This document shows positions 31,067-40,236 of a stretch of 42,107 nucleotides of DNA, one piece after another (position 1 is the stretch's first letter; each line of letters opens with the position of its first letter). This DNA comes from DASQUK01 sp046723645 (GTDB taxonomy: Bacteria > Actinomycetota > Acidimicrobiia > Acidimicrobiales > VFJN01). The notes beneath the pieces were generated by a model. The model made no database searches and had not been told where the DNA came from. It saw nothing but the letters and a program-made list of their open reading frames with translations. Position numbers and translations under genes: made by a program. The stretch covers positions 1 to 42,107 of the forward strand of contig JBKOUY010000150.1 of the NCBI GenBank assembly GCA_046723645.1. The letters run 5' to 3'.

Positions 31067-32323
31067 GTGGAGATCACCGATCGCCGCCACGCCCAGGCGC
31101 TCGACGCCGCCGACCCGTTGGCCCCGTTCGTCGCTGAGGCGGTCGTCACCGAGCCGGACCTGCTGTACCTCGACGGCAACTCGCTGGGACGCCTGACCCA
31201 TCGCGCCCGGCGCCGCCTGCTGCAGGTGACCGATGACGAGTGGGCCGGCGGCCTAGTGCGGTCGTGGGAGGCGTGGATCGACCTGCCGGTGCAGGTGGGA
31301 GATGCGCTGGCCCGGCACCTGCTGGGGGCGGAGCCGGGGGAGGTGGTGGTGGGAGACGCCACCACCGTCAACCTTTACAAAGCGGCGTCCGCAGCGATCG
31401 CGGCCCGACCGGGTGCCCGGGCCGTCGTGACCGACGACGACAACTTCCCGACCGACCGCTACGTGCTCGAGGGCCTCGCGGCCCAACACGGACTGGAGTA
31501 CCGGGAGGTGCGCAGCGACCCCGTCGACGGGCCCGATGCCGACGCGATCGGGACGGCGCTCGACGGCGCGGCCCTGCTGAGCCTCTCGCACGTGGCCTAC
31601 GGGTCGGGGGTGCTCGCGGACATGGCCGGGCTGACGGCGCTGGCGCACGAGCACGGCGCCCTCGCCCTGTGGGATCTGTCGCATTCGGTCGGGTCGGTGC
31701 CGGTCCGGCTCGGCACCACGGGTGCCGACCTGGCCGTGGGCTGCACGTACAAGTACGTGAACGGCGGGCCCGGGGCCCCGGCCTTCACCTACGTGCGCCG
31801 CGACCTGCAGGGAAAGCTGCGCCAGCCGATCTGGGGCTGGTTCGGCCAGCGCGACCAGTTCGCCATGGGGCCCGGTTACCGGCCGGTCGACGGGATCGGT
31901 TCCTGGCTCACCGGATCGCCGGCGGTGCTGGGCCTGGCGTGTGTCGATGCTGGTGTCGCCCTGTTCGCGGATGCGGGCATCGAGCGCCTGCGGGCCAAGG
32001 GGATGGCGCTCACATCGCTGATCGTCGACCTCGCCGACGCGTGGCTCACGCCGCTGGGGTTCGGCCTGGCCAGCCCCCGGGCGGCCGAGCGGCGCGGATC
32101 GCACGTGGCGCTGGCGCACGCCGACGCTTGGCGGATCTCCCAGGCGCTGATCGACGTGGCCAGCGTGGTGCCGGACTTCCGGGCGCCGGACCGCATTCGG
32201 CTCGGGCCGGCCCCGATCGCCACCCGCTTCGTCGACGTGTGGGATGCGCTCGACCGGCTGCGACGCCTGGTCGAGAGCGGCGCGCACGAACGGCACGCTC
32301 CGGCGTCCCGCCGGGTCACCTGA
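31067..32323 (+). CDS. kynU: Kynureninase
   Basis: A 418-residue fold type I PLP enzyme. LLYLDGNSLGRL at the start is diagnostic, with DNFPTDRYV, LSHVAYGSGVLADM, LWDLSHSVGSVPV and the PLP-lysine segment GCTYKYVNGGPGAPAF. RQPIWGWFG follows. It cleaves kynurenine or hydroxykynurenine to (hydroxy)anthranilate and alanine. No other kynurenine-pathway gene is in the window, so the upstream steps must be encoded elsewhere. GTG 31067 is the only reasonable start. Confidence 0.92.
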   Translation: MEITDRRHAQALDAADPLAPFVAEAVVTEPDLLYLDGNSLGRLTHRARRRLLQVTDDEWAGGLVRSWEAWIDLPVQVGDALARHLLGAEPGEVVVGDATTVNLYKAASAAIAARPGARAVVTDDDNFPTDRYVLEGLAAQHGLEYREVRSDPVDGPDADAIGTALDGAALLSLSHVAYGSGVLADMAGLTALAHEHGALALWDLSHSVGSVPVRLGTTGADLAVGCTYKYVNGGPGAPAFTYVRRDLQGKLRQPIWGWFGQRDQFAMGPGYRPVDGIGSWLTGSPAVLGLACVDAGVALFADAGIERLRAKGMALTSLIVDLADAWLTPLGFGLASPRAAERRGSHVALAHADAWRISQALIDVASVVPDFRAPDRIRLGPAPIATRFVDVWDALDRLRRLVESGAHERHAPASRRVT

Positions 32324-32372
32324 GGATCGGCTCTGGTACCGTTGCCGCAGTTGTGCTCAAGGGGGGATCTGG

Positions 32373-33377
32373 ATGGGTCGTTCCGCACGACGGTTGGCAG
32401 CGCTGGGGCTGTTAGTGGTGGTCCTGGCGGGATGCCGGATCGACGTGGTCCTCCACGATCAGGATCCGCTGCCCGGTGGCCTGAAGTGGGAGGCCGACGA
32501 CGTCGAGATGCTCCCCAACGGGCAGTTCGTGGGTGGTGGTTGCCTGTTCTCGCTCGACAGCCCCGGATTGGGAGTGGTGGTGTTCGCGCCCGACGCCACG
32601 GTGCTGCGCGTCCTGTCGACGTGCTCGTCGATCCAGTCGGGGTCGCTGGGTGTGGCGACGACGGCCGACGGGACGATCTACTTCGTCCGCAGCCGTGAGA
32701 TCATCCCCTTCGAAGACTACCGGCACGAGCTGGTGCGCGTTCCGCCCGGCGGCGGTGCCTCGGACGGCGTCGTCATTCACTCGGGGACGACTTCCGACCC
32801 CTTCTTCCATCCCTTCCTGGATCCGGTGGTCAGTCCGGATGGCTCGATCGTGCTCGTCCGGTCGGGCGATTTCGACAATCCCGGCATCTTCACGGTGACC
32901 GGCCCGACGACCCGCAGGTTGCGCCCGGGGACGCAGGGCCTCAGCCTCGACGACGGATTCGAGGTGCGCAATGACGGCACGATCATCACCCCCAAGGGCA
33001 ACACGGTCGTGAGCATCTCGCCCAATGGCACCGAGACGGTGCTCGCCGGGACCGGACAGGCGGGGTTCTCGGGGGACGGGGGACCGGCGACGCAGGCGAC
33101 GTTCAACGACGTCAGCGATGTCGCCCAGGGCCCAGCCGGAGTGATCCACGTCGCCGACCGCGGCAACGACCGGGTCCGCCGCATCGGGCAGGACGGCGTC
33201 GTCCGCACCCTTGCCGGCGGCGGGACCGAGGACCCGGACGCCGGGGGCCTGGCCATCCTCGCCCAGCTGGACGCGCCGTGGAGGATCGCCTACGACGGGA
33301 CCCAGCACAATGTTGGTGACGAGCTCTGGCTGCTCGAGGGTGTCCCCGGCGACCTGCTCTACGTCGGCATCCGCTGA
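32373..33377 (+). CDS. Lipoprotein with NHL/beta-propeller repeats
   Basis: A 334-residue exported lipoprotein. The signal peptide LGLLVVVLAGC has a lipobox with Cys21. The mature part shows propeller-type repeats (DDVEMLPNGQFVGGG, VVSPDGSIVLVRSGD, VRNDGTIITPKGN). The last third has a clear NHL repeat pattern: GTGQAGFSGDGGPATQATF, GPAGVIHVADRGNDRVRRI, GVVRTLAGGG. NHL propellers are binding surfaces; the function is unknown. GGGGGGA precedes ATG 32373. Confidence 0.8.
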   Translation: MGRSARRLAALGLLVVVLAGCRIDVVLHDQDPLPGGLKWEADDVEMLPNGQFVGGGCLFSLDSPGLGVVVFAPDATVLRVLSTCSSIQSGSLGVATTADGTIYFVRSREIIPFEDYRHELVRVPPGGGASDGVVIHSGTTSDPFFHPFLDPVVSPDGSIVLVRSGDFDNPGIFTVTGPTTRRLRPGTQGLSLDDGFEVRNDGTIITPKGNTVVSISPNGTETVLAGTGQAGFSGDGGPATQATFNDVSDVAQGPAGVIHVADRGNDRVRRIGQDGVVRTLAGGGTEDPDAGGLAILAQLDAPWRIAYDGTQHNVGDELWLLEGVPGDLLYVGIR

Positions 33378-33386
33378 CCGAGCTTC

Positions 33387-34958
33387 CTAGTGGAAGAAGT
33401 GGCGTTCGCCGGTGAAGATCATGGCGAGGCCGAGCTCGTCGGCGCGGGCGATGATCCCCTCGTCGCGGGCGACGCCGGTGGGCCGGCCGGGCTGGATCAC
33501 GACCGCCACCCCGGCGTCCGCGGCGGCCTCGATGCCGTCGGGGAAGGGGTAGAAGGCGTCGCTGGCGCAGGCGCCGCCGGCGGCCCGCCCGGCCGCCTTC
33601 GCCGCCGCCAGCTGGCCGGACTCGACCCGGTTCTGCTGGCCGGCGCCGATCCCCCACGCGACACCGTCCTTGGCCAGGACGATGGCGTTGGACCGGACCC
33701 AGCCGCACACCCGCCATGCCAGCTCGGCGTCGCTCCACTCGCCCTCCGTGGGCACCCGCCGGGTCACCACCAGCCAGTCGGCCCGCTCCGCCACGAACCG
33801 GTGGGGATCCTGCAGGAGCAGGCCACCGCTGATGGGGCGCAGGTGCCACCGGTCGGGCGTGGGCGGCGGTGCCTCCAGGATGCGGGTGTTCTTCCGCTTG
33901 GCCTGCAGCGCCTCGATGGTGCCGGGCGCGTAGCCGGGGGCGATGACGACGTCGGCCTGCGCCGCCGCCACCATCCTCTCGACCGTCGCCTCGTCGACCA
34001 CGCGGCTGACCGCCACGATCCCCCCGAAGGCCGAGCGCTCGTCGCATTCGTAGGCGCGCTCGTAGGCGTCGGCCAGGGTGTGGGCGATCGCCGCCCCGCA
34101 GGGATTGGCGTGCTTGATGATCGCGGCGGCCGGCCGGTCGAAACGGGTGGCTAGGTCGTGGACCAGCAGCCAGGCGGCGTCGGCGTCGTAGAGGTTGAGG
34201 TAGCTGAGCGCCAGCCCACCGTGCTGGGTCATGGCCGCCCACCACGGCTCCCCCTCGCCGGTACCCACTCCCGACTCGGCGCGGTACAGCGCCGCCCGCT
34301 GGTGCGGGTTCTCCCCGTAGCGCAGGGCGAGCGGCTCGCGCCGGTACGCGAGGTGGAGCGATGGCGGCAGCTCACCCGATCCCGCGGCGTCGTCGAACCA
34401 GCGGACGATGGCGGCGTCGTACGCAGCCGTGCGCGCGAACGCCGTCCGCGCCAGCTCGCGGCGCGTCGTTTCGGACAGCGATCCCGATGTCCGCAGCTCG
34501 TCGAGCACGGGCCGGTAGTCCGCCGGATCGACGACGACCCCGACCTGCGCATGGTTCTTGGCGGCGGCACGGACGAGGGCCGGGCCGCCGATGTCGATGA
34601 GCTCCTCCGCGCTACTCGCGCCGTGCTCGAACGCCGAAGTGTCGGCGCCGAACGGGTACAGGTTCACCACCACGAGGTCGAACGGCTCGATGCCGTGGGC
34701 CTCGAGGTCGGCCCGGTGGGCGGGATCGGTGCGGTCGGCGAGGATGCCGCCGTGCACCTTCGGGTGGAGCGTCACCACCCGGTGCCCGAGGATGGCCGGG
34801 AAGCCGGTGATCGCCTCGGTGTCCGTGACCTCGAGGCCGGCCTCCCGGAGCGCGGCGGCGGTGCCGCCCGACGAGACCAGCTCCCAGCCGAAGCCGGCCA
34901 GCCCGTCGGCGAGCTCGACGATGCCTGCCTTGTCGTAGACGGAGAGGAGCGCCCTCAC
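33387..34958 (-). CDS. purH: AICAR transformylase/IMP cyclohydrolase
   Basis: A 523-residue bifunctional enzyme catalysing the last two steps of IMP synthesis. The N-terminal MGS-like cyclohydrolase domain (SVYDKAGIVELADGL, SSGGTAAALREAG, HPKVHGGILADR) is followed by the transformylase domain with LRYGENPHQRAALY and IIKHANPCGAAIAHT; it ends ERHFFH. GTG 34958 overlaps the purN stop as GTGA, with AGGAGGAGGA just upstream, so purN-purH is a coupled operon. Uses formyl-THF supplied by folD-type activity. Confidence 0.96.
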   Translation of the reverse strand: MRALLSVYDKAGIVELADGLAGFGWELVSSGGTAAALREAGLEVTDTEAITGFPAILGHRVVTLHPKVHGGILADRTDPAHRADLEAHGIEPFDLVVVNLYPFGADTSAFEHGASSAEELIDIGGPALVRAAAKNHAQVGVVVDPADYRPVLDELRTSGSLSETTRRELARTAFARTAAYDAAIVRWFDDAAGSGELPPSLHLAYRREPLALRYGENPHQRAALYRAESGVGTGEGEPWWAAMTQHGGLALSYLNLYDADAAWLLVHDLATRFDRPAAAIIKHANPCGAAIAHTLADAYERAYECDERSAFGGIVAVSRVVDEATVERMVAAAQADVVIAPGYAPGTIEALQAKRKNTRILEAPPPTPDRWHLRPISGGLLLQDPHRFVAERADWLVVTRRVPTEGEWSDAELAWRVCGWVRSNAIVLAKDGVAWGIGAGQQNRVESGQLAAAKAAGRAAGGACASDAFYPFPDGIEAAADAGVAVVIQPGRPTGVARDEGIIARADELGLAMIFTGERHFFH

Positions 34959-35575
34959 GTGTCCTCCTCCTCCTGGGGATCGTCCTTGGGATCGGGATGG
35001 TCGCCGGACCCGCCGAAGGTATCGGCGACGAAGCGGCGGATGGTCGCTGGATACAGGCGCCACTCGACCTGCTTGATGCGCTCGTGCAGGGTCTCCTCGG
35101 TGTCGTCGGGCAGGACGGGGACCGCCTCCTGGGCCAGGATCGGTCCGTCGTCGACCTCCGCCGTGGCCACGTGGATCGTGGTGCCCGTGACCTTGACCCC
35201 CGCCGCCAGCGCCTCGCGCACTGCGTGCCAGCCCTTGAACGCCGGCAGCAGCGCCGGGTGGCTGTTCAGGACCCGCCCGGCATACGCGTCGGTGAGCCCC
35301 GGCACCACCGTGCCGAAGCCGGCCATGACCACGAGGTCAATGGCGTGGGTCCGGAGCACCTTGACGAGCCGCTCGGTGTAGGCCGTGCGATCGAAGGACG
35401 TGCCCCACTCGGTGCGCTCCACCAACTCGGTCGGGACCCCCCGCCCGGCGGCGATCTCCAGCGCCCGGCAGGGACGGTCCGCCGCGACCAGCGCCACGGC
35501 CACGCCGTCCTGGAGGATGGCGTGCAGTAGGGTGCCGCTGCCCGAGGCGAGTACCGCGATCCGAGCTGGGGGCAT
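34955..35575 (-). CDS. purN: Phosphoribosylglycinamide formyltransferase
   Basis: A 206-residue GAR transformylase. VLASGSGTLLHAI is the phosphate-binding start, VMAGFGTVV follows, NSHPALLPAFKG contains the catalytic Asn-His, and TGTTIHVATAEVDDGPILAQ holds the catalytic Asp. The last ~20 residues are an acidic tail (DPQEEEDT) absent from shorter homologues. Translationally coupled to purH. Confidence 0.94.
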   Translation of the reverse strand: MPPARIAVLASGSGTLLHAILQDGVAVALVAADRPCRALEIAAGRGVPTELVERTEWGTSFDRTAYTERLVKVLRTHAIDLVVMAGFGTVVPGLTDAYAGRVLNSHPALLPAFKGWHAVREALAAGVKVTGTTIHVATAEVDDGPILAQEAVPVLPDDTEETLHERIKQVEWRLYPATIRRFVADTFGGSGDHPDPKDDPQEEEDT

Positions 35576-35675
35576 CAGTCGGATGCTAGTGGCCGGGGTT
35601 GTGCGAACGGCCGACCCGCGCGGGGGTGCAGGCGCGCTTCGCGCCGTTCAAGGACTCTGGAGAGAGGCGAAAGAC

Positions 35676-36134
35676 GTGAACCTCGACAAGCTCTCGACCG
35701 CCGACAAGGTGATCGGCGCGTCCGCCATCGCGTTCCTGATCGCACTGTTCATGCCCTGGTACGGCCTGGCCGGGGGGAGCAACAACGGCTGGGACTACTT
35801 CCTCACCGGCATCCTTCCCCTCCTCGTCGCCGCCGCCATGGTGGCGGTCATCGCGATCCAGCGGTTCACGCCGACCGAGTTGCCCACGCCGCCCATCCCG
35901 TGGTCACAGATGCAGCTCACCGCGGGCGCCGTCGTGGTCGTGCTGCTGTTGCTCCGGGTGCTCGTCGCGTCGGACGTCGAGGTCCTCGGCGAGAGCTTCG
36001 ATCTCGATCGCAAGTACGGGCTCTGGATCGCGTTCCTCGCCGCCATCGGCCTTGCCGTCGGCGGCTACCTGAAGTTCCAGGAGTCCGACGAGGCCGCCAC
36101 GAGCCGGTCGGCGCCGCCGTCGACGGCGGTCTGA
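35676..36134 (+). CDS. Small four-helix membrane protein
   Basis: A 152-residue hydrophobic protein from GTG 35676 (AGAGAGGCGAA upstream). Four membrane segments: ~12-30, 42-60, 80-98 and 115-133. The N-terminus LDKLSTADKVIGASAIAFLI and the MPWYG in the first loop are like actinobacterial integral membrane proteins annotated only as hypothetical. The C-terminal tail is Ser/Ala-rich. Followed 37 nt later by a larger membrane protein, probably as a pair. Function unknown. Confidence 0.75.
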   Translation: MNLDKLSTADKVIGASAIAFLIALFMPWYGLAGGSNNGWDYFLTGILPLLVAAAMVAVIAIQRFTPTELPTPPIPWSQMQLTAGAVVVVLLLLRVLVASDVEVLGESFDLDRKYGLWIAFLAAIGLAVGGYLKFQESDEAATSRSAPPSTAV

Positions 36135-36171
36135 GCTCGGGACCGAAGCCGCCGTCACCTGAGGAGACGGG

Positions 36172-37350
36172 ATGGCTACTGAACACGTGGGCTTCCTGGG
36201 CCGACTGGGCGCCTGGGCGACGCGACGGGCCGAACCGCGGCTCTGGATCTCGCTCGCCGGTGCCGGATGCGCGCTGGCGGTCGCGGGCGTCGTGACCATC
36301 TCCGGCGACGCGCAGGTTGGCGAGGATGGTTTCAGCGACGGGACACGGCTGCCGGGCATCATCATGTGCCTGGTCGTGGCCGCAGCCGGCTACGTCCTGT
36401 TGCACTGGTTCCCCGAGAGCCCGGCCGCCACCGCCGGCGTGACCGCCATCGCGTTGGCGGTGCCGCCGTTCTTCTACTTCCTGACCTTCGACGCCGACAG
36501 TGTCCCGCCGTGGTCGGCCGAGGGGATCCTGGCGCTGTCGGCGCTGGTGTGGCTGGTGTCCTACATCGTGGGCCCGGCGCGGGGGCGTCCACTGCTCGTG
36601 GGAGCCGGACTGGTGGCGGTCGTGCTCCTCGTGTTCCAGCTCGTGGAGGAGCCGTTCTCTGCGGGATTCGACGAGAGCTTCGTCGACGAGGCCCCGTTCG
36701 CCCCCGACGACCCCCTGCCGGGGGACGAACCCTTCCCTGGTGGCCAGAGCGTCACCGGCGAGTCGGGCGAGCCGGACCCCACGACGCTCGGCATCATCTC
36801 GCTGGTGTTCGGAGTCGCCTACCTGGTGTGCGCCCGGTTGCTCGACCGCCGGGGCTTCGCCGGGACCGCGACGCCGTTCGTCGTGGCGTCGCTGGCCGCC
36901 ATAGCCGCCGGGATCAGCTTGCTGGGCGAGGACATCGAGGCTGCGGGCGCCGGCGCCGCCTCGGTCGTCGCCGGCCTGGTGGTCGCCTGGTTCGGGGCGC
37001 GCAGCGGCCGCCGGGGATCGACGGTCATCGGCGCGGCCGGCGTCGCCCTCGGCATCGTGCTGATCATCGCCGACGCCATGCAGGAGAGCAGCCCCACCCG
37101 GATCGGGGTCGCGCTGCTGATCGTCGGAGCGGCGGTCGCCCTCGGCGCCCAGGTCATGCACCTCCAGACGGGCGAGACGCCGCAGATGAAGCCGGGGCCA
37201 TCCGTGTTCAGCCGTACCAACCCGGCGCCGGGATGGTCGGCCCCGTCGCCGTACGCACCCCCGGGATCCGGCCCGTCAGGCCCGGCGGTGCCGCCCGTGC
37301 GACCGGTGCCGCCGGCCCAGCCAGCGCCGCCCCCACGACCCCCGGAGTAG
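36172..37350 (+). CDS. Large hypothetical membrane protein with Pro-rich tail
   Basis: A 392-residue protein with about nine hydrophobic segments (the first around 25-44, the last around 308-330). An acidic, Pro-rich loop (DEAPFAPDDPLPGDEPFPGG) lies near 170-190, and a cytoplasmic-looking Pro/Gly-rich C-terminal tail spans ~345-392. No known domain was recognised. GAGGAGACGGG precedes ATG 36172. Pro-rich tails of this type are common on actinobacterial membrane proteins and may bind partners. It ends before a perfect 14-bp hairpin. Confidence 0.75.
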   Translation: MATEHVGFLGRLGAWATRRAEPRLWISLAGAGCALAVAGVVTISGDAQVGEDGFSDGTRLPGIIMCLVVAAAGYVLLHWFPESPAATAGVTAIALAVPPFFYFLTFDADSVPPWSAEGILALSALVWLVSYIVGPARGRPLLVGAGLVAVVLLVFQLVEEPFSAGFDESFVDEAPFAPDDPLPGDEPFPGGQSVTGESGEPDPTTLGIISLVFGVAYLVCARLLDRRGFAGTATPFVVASLAAIAAGISLLGEDIEAAGAGAASVVAGLVVAWFGARSGRRGSTVIGAAGVALGIVLIIADAMQESSPTRIGVALLIVGAAVALGAQVMHLQTGETPQMKPGPSVFSRTNPAPGWSAPSPYAPPGSGPSGPAVPPVRPVPPAQPAPPPRPPE

Positions 37351-37417
37351 CCTGCCTCCGCGCACTGTGGAGCTGTTGGAGCGGGACGAGGCGCGGCCGG
37401 GCTGAGCCCCGTTCACG

Positions 37418-37471
37418 CCGAACTTGCGGCGCGTGGAGTCCCCATGGCGGCCTTAACCGCCGCAAGTTCGG
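37418..37471. terminator. 14-bp inverted repeat between convergent genes
   Basis: CCGAACTTGCGGCG (37418-37431) and CGCCGCAAGTTCGG (37458-37471) are exact complements across a 26-nt loop. They lie between the convergent membrane-protein and sucD genes, so they could terminate both; on the plus strand TTT follows. Confidence 0.65.
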
Positions 37472-37485
37472 TTTCTGAGGCCCGT

Positions 37486-38385
37486 TCAGCCCAGGTCGCG
37501 AACCACCTCGACCATGACCTGGCCGGCCTCGGTGGGGTTGAGTCCCACCCTGGCGCCGGCGTCACGCAGCGCGTCCATCTTCGCCTGGGCCGTTCCCTTG
37601 CCACCCGAGACGATGGCACCGGCGTGGCCCATCTTCCTGCCCGGCGGCGCGGTCACGCCGGCGATGTAGGCCACCACCGGCTTGGCCATCTTCGAGGCGA
37701 TGAACTCGGCGGCCTCCTCCTCCGCGGAGCCACCGATCTCGCCGATCATCATCACCGCGTGGGTGTCGGAGTCGGCCTCGAACGCCTCGAGGCAGTCGAT
37801 GAACGAGGTGCCCGGCACCGGGTCGCCGCCGATCCCGACACAGGTCGACACACCGATGTCGTGGAGCTTCAGCTCGTAGAGCGCCTGGTACGTGAGCGTG
37901 CCCGAACGGCTGACGATGCCGACAGACGTGTCCCCGGGCTCCGGGGCCTTGGCGATGTGCCCGGCCGTGATGCCGATGTTGGCCTTGCCGGGACTGATGA
38001 TGCCGGGACAGTTGGGGCCGAGCAGCCGGACGTTGGGGAAGTCGCGCCGGAGCCTGTTGTAGAACCACGCCTCGTCGTGCGCCGGCACGCCCTCGGTGAT
38101 GCAGACGATGAACGTGACACCGCCCTCGGCGGCCTCGATCACCGCATCCCGCACGCCGGGGCCGGGGATGAAGATGCAGCTCGCCGTCGCACCGGTGGCC
38201 TCGACCGCGTCGGCCACGCTGGCGTAGACGGGGATGCCGTCGACGTCGCTGCCGGCCTTGCGCGGGTTGGTGCCCGCGACGACCTGGGTGCCGTAGTCGC
38301 GGTTGAGCAGCCCGTAGAAGCGACCCTGGCTGCCGGTCAGGCCCTGGTAGACGACCTTGGTGGTCTCGTCGACGAAGATGGCCAC
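37486..38385 (-). CDS. sucD: Succinyl-CoA synthetase alpha subunit
   Basis: A 299-residue subunit. VYQGLTGSQGRFYGL is the CoA-binding start, GTNPRKAGSDVDGIPVY and ITEGVPAHDE follow, NCPGIISPGKANIGITAGHI is diagnostic, and MGHAGAIVSGGKGTAQAK carries the phosphorylated histidine. It works with SucC to make ATP or GTP from succinyl-CoA. GTG 38385 lies 11 nt after the sucC stop. Confidence 0.96.
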   Translation of the reverse strand: MAIFVDETTKVVYQGLTGSQGRFYGLLNRDYGTQVVAGTNPRKAGSDVDGIPVYASVADAVEATGATASCIFIPGPGVRDAVIEAAEGGVTFIVCITEGVPAHDEAWFYNRLRRDFPNVRLLGPNCPGIISPGKANIGITAGHIAKAPEPGDTSVGIVSRSGTLTYQALYELKLHDIGVSTCVGIGGDPVPGTSFIDCLEAFEADSDTHAVMMIGEIGGSAEEEAAEFIASKMAKPVVAYIAGVTAPPGRKMGHAGAIVSGGKGTAQAKMDALRDAGARVGLNPTEAGQVMVEVVRDLG

Positions 38386-38396
38386 GGCGCCCTACC

Positions 38397-39539
38397 TCAC
38401 TTCCCCGCCAGGGCGACGGCCGTGCGGGCGGCGTCCACCATCGTGGGTTGCATCTGCAGCTTGTCCGACAGGTGCGGCTCGAGGATCTCGCGACCGAGGT
38501 CGGCGTTGGTGCCGTCGAGGCGGATCACGATTGGCTGGTCGATGTCCACCCGACCGAGGGCGGCGACAATGCCGTTGGCCACCTCCTCGCCCTTGGTGAT
38601 GCCGCCGAAGATGTTGATGAAGATCGAGCGCACGCTGGAATCGTTAGTGATGACCTCGAGCGCGCCGGTCATCACCTCGGCCGAGGCGCCGCCGCCGATG
38701 TCGAGGAAGTTAGACGGCTCGCCGCCCACCTGGTTGACGATGTCGACGGTCGACATGGCCAGCCCGGCGCCGTTGGCGATCACCCCGACGTAGCCGTCGA
38801 GCCCGACGTACTGCAGGCCCTTCTCGTGCGCCGCCTGTTCGCGCTCGTCACGCACCTGGGTGGCGTCGTACGCGGCGTAGTCCGGATGGCGGAACTCGGA
38901 GTTGCCGTCCAGCGTGACCTTGGCGTCGAGCGCGTGCACCTCGCCGGTGGGCTTCAGGATCAAGGGGTTGATCTCCACGAGGTCGGCGTCGCCCTGGACG
39001 TAGGCGTTGTAGAGCTTCAGGAGGACGTCGACGGTTCCGTCGGTCGCGTCGGGGTTGAGCCTGGCCGCCGCCACCCAGGCCTTGGCCTCCCCCTCGGTGA
39101 GCCCGTCGACGGGATCGACCCAGATCTTGGCGATGGCGTCGGGCTCCTCGGCCGCCACGGCCTCGATGTCGACACCGCCCCGGGCCGAGAGCATGCCGAG
39201 GTACTTCTTGGTGGACCGGTCGAGCGTGAAGCTGGCGTAATACTCCTCGGCGATGTCGGAGGCCCGCTCGATCCACAGGATCTCGACCGTGTGGCCCTTG
39301 ATGTCCATGCCCAGGATGTTGCCGGCGTGGGTGCGGGTCTCCTCGGCGTCGCTGGCCAGCTTGATTCCGCCGGCCTTGCCACGCCCGCCGACCTGCACCT
39401 GGGCCTTGATCACGACCGGGTAGCCGATGCGGTCGGCGGCGGCCACGGCCTCGTCGACGCTGCTGACGGCCTCGCCCGGGCTCACGGGGATGCCGTAGCG
39501 GGCGAAAAACTGCTTGCCCTGGTACTCGTAGAGATCCAA
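38397..39539 (-). CDS. sucC: Succinyl-CoA synthetase beta subunit
   Basis: A 380-residue ATP-grasp subunit. The start LDLYEYQGKQFFARYGIPVS is standard for SucC and begins at TTG 39539, 9 nt after GGGAGG; no ATG fits. KAQVQVGGRGKAGGIKLA, GADLVEINPL-type sequence (GDADLVEINPLIL), ANGAGLAMSTVDIV and NIFGGITKGEEVANGI follow. Operon with sucD. Confidence 0.95.
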   Translation of the reverse strand: MDLYEYQGKQFFARYGIPVSPGEAVSSVDEAVAAADRIGYPVVIKAQVQVGGRGKAGGIKLASDAEETRTHAGNILGMDIKGHTVEILWIERASDIAEEYYASFTLDRSTKKYLGMLSARGGVDIEAVAAEEPDAIAKIWVDPVDGLTEGEAKAWVAAARLNPDATDGTVDVLLKLYNAYVQGDADLVEINPLILKPTGEVHALDAKVTLDGNSEFRHPDYAAYDATQVRDEREQAAHEKGLQYVGLDGYVGVIANGAGLAMSTVDIVNQVGGEPSNFLDIGGGASAEVMTGALEVITNDSSVRSIFINIFGGITKGEEVANGIVAALGRVDIDQPIVIRLDGTNADLGREILEPHLSDKLQMQPTMVDAARTAVALAGK

Positions 39540-39664
39540 GGGGCCTGGCCTCCCATGATGTGGCTCGCGCCGGACGGGCTGGTGGGTTCGCGCTGGGCGA
39601 TGCCGGCTAGCGATACTACGGGCATGTCGCCGACCGGCCCCAAGCCCGCCTCGCCCGGGGTTCC

Positions 39665-40180
39665 GTGAGCCCCGTCGCGCGCTCGCAGGGCCACACCGGG
39701 CGGGCGTTGGCGGTGGCGGGGGCCGGCGTCGTGGTGGCGATCGGGGTGGCCGCGGCGCTGGCCGTGCTGGCCAACCGGGGCAAGGTCGACGTGCGGTTGG
39801 GCTCGGACACGTTCGCAGAGCACGACGCCGAGGACGCCGCCAGGGACATCGCCGAGAACGGGCCGATCCTCTACCCCGACACCGCCGGCGGCGACCGGGA
39901 CATCTACCTGCAGCACTTCGGGGACGACCCCAACGAGGGCTGGATCGCATTCGCGGCCCGCCCACCCGGCGTGTCACGCGCCTGCACCCTCCAGTGGAGC
40001 GCCGCCGACGTGGTGTTCCGGCTGCTCGACTCCTCGGGGAAGGTCAGCGGCGAGTGCGACGGCGCCGAGTTCCCCGCCGACGGCGAGGGGCTGCCGATGT
40101 ACCCCGTCACCGTCGACGCCGACGGCAACATCGACATCGACCTCAACGCCGCCGACCGGACGACATCGACCAGCGGCTGA
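39665..40180 (+). CDS. Membrane-anchored protein with Rieske-like degenerate domain
   Basis: 171 residues from GTG 39665. A single N-terminal hydrophobic segment (~13-36) would anchor the rest outside the membrane. The extracytoplasmic part has ACTLQWSAADVVFRL, CDGAEFPADGEG and LPMYPVTVDADG, which follow the strand order of a Rieske domain but lack the two Cys-x-His cluster ligands. Only two cysteines are left, which might form a disulfide. Family membership is inferred from pattern only. Divergent from sucC across 125 bp with a GATACT hexamer. Confidence 0.6.
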   Translation: MSPVARSQGHTGRALAVAGAGVVVAIGVAAALAVLANRGKVDVRLGSDTFAEHDAEDAARDIAENGPILYPDTAGGDRDIYLQHFGDDPNEGWIAFAARPPGVSRACTLQWSAADVVFRLLDSSGKVSGECDGAEFPADGEGLPMYPVTVDADGNIDIDLNAADRTTSTSG

Positions 40181-40236
40181 CCCGAACCAAACCGGTCCGT
40201 CGTTCGTCTCATCGGGTGGCGACGAGGAGGCTGGCC

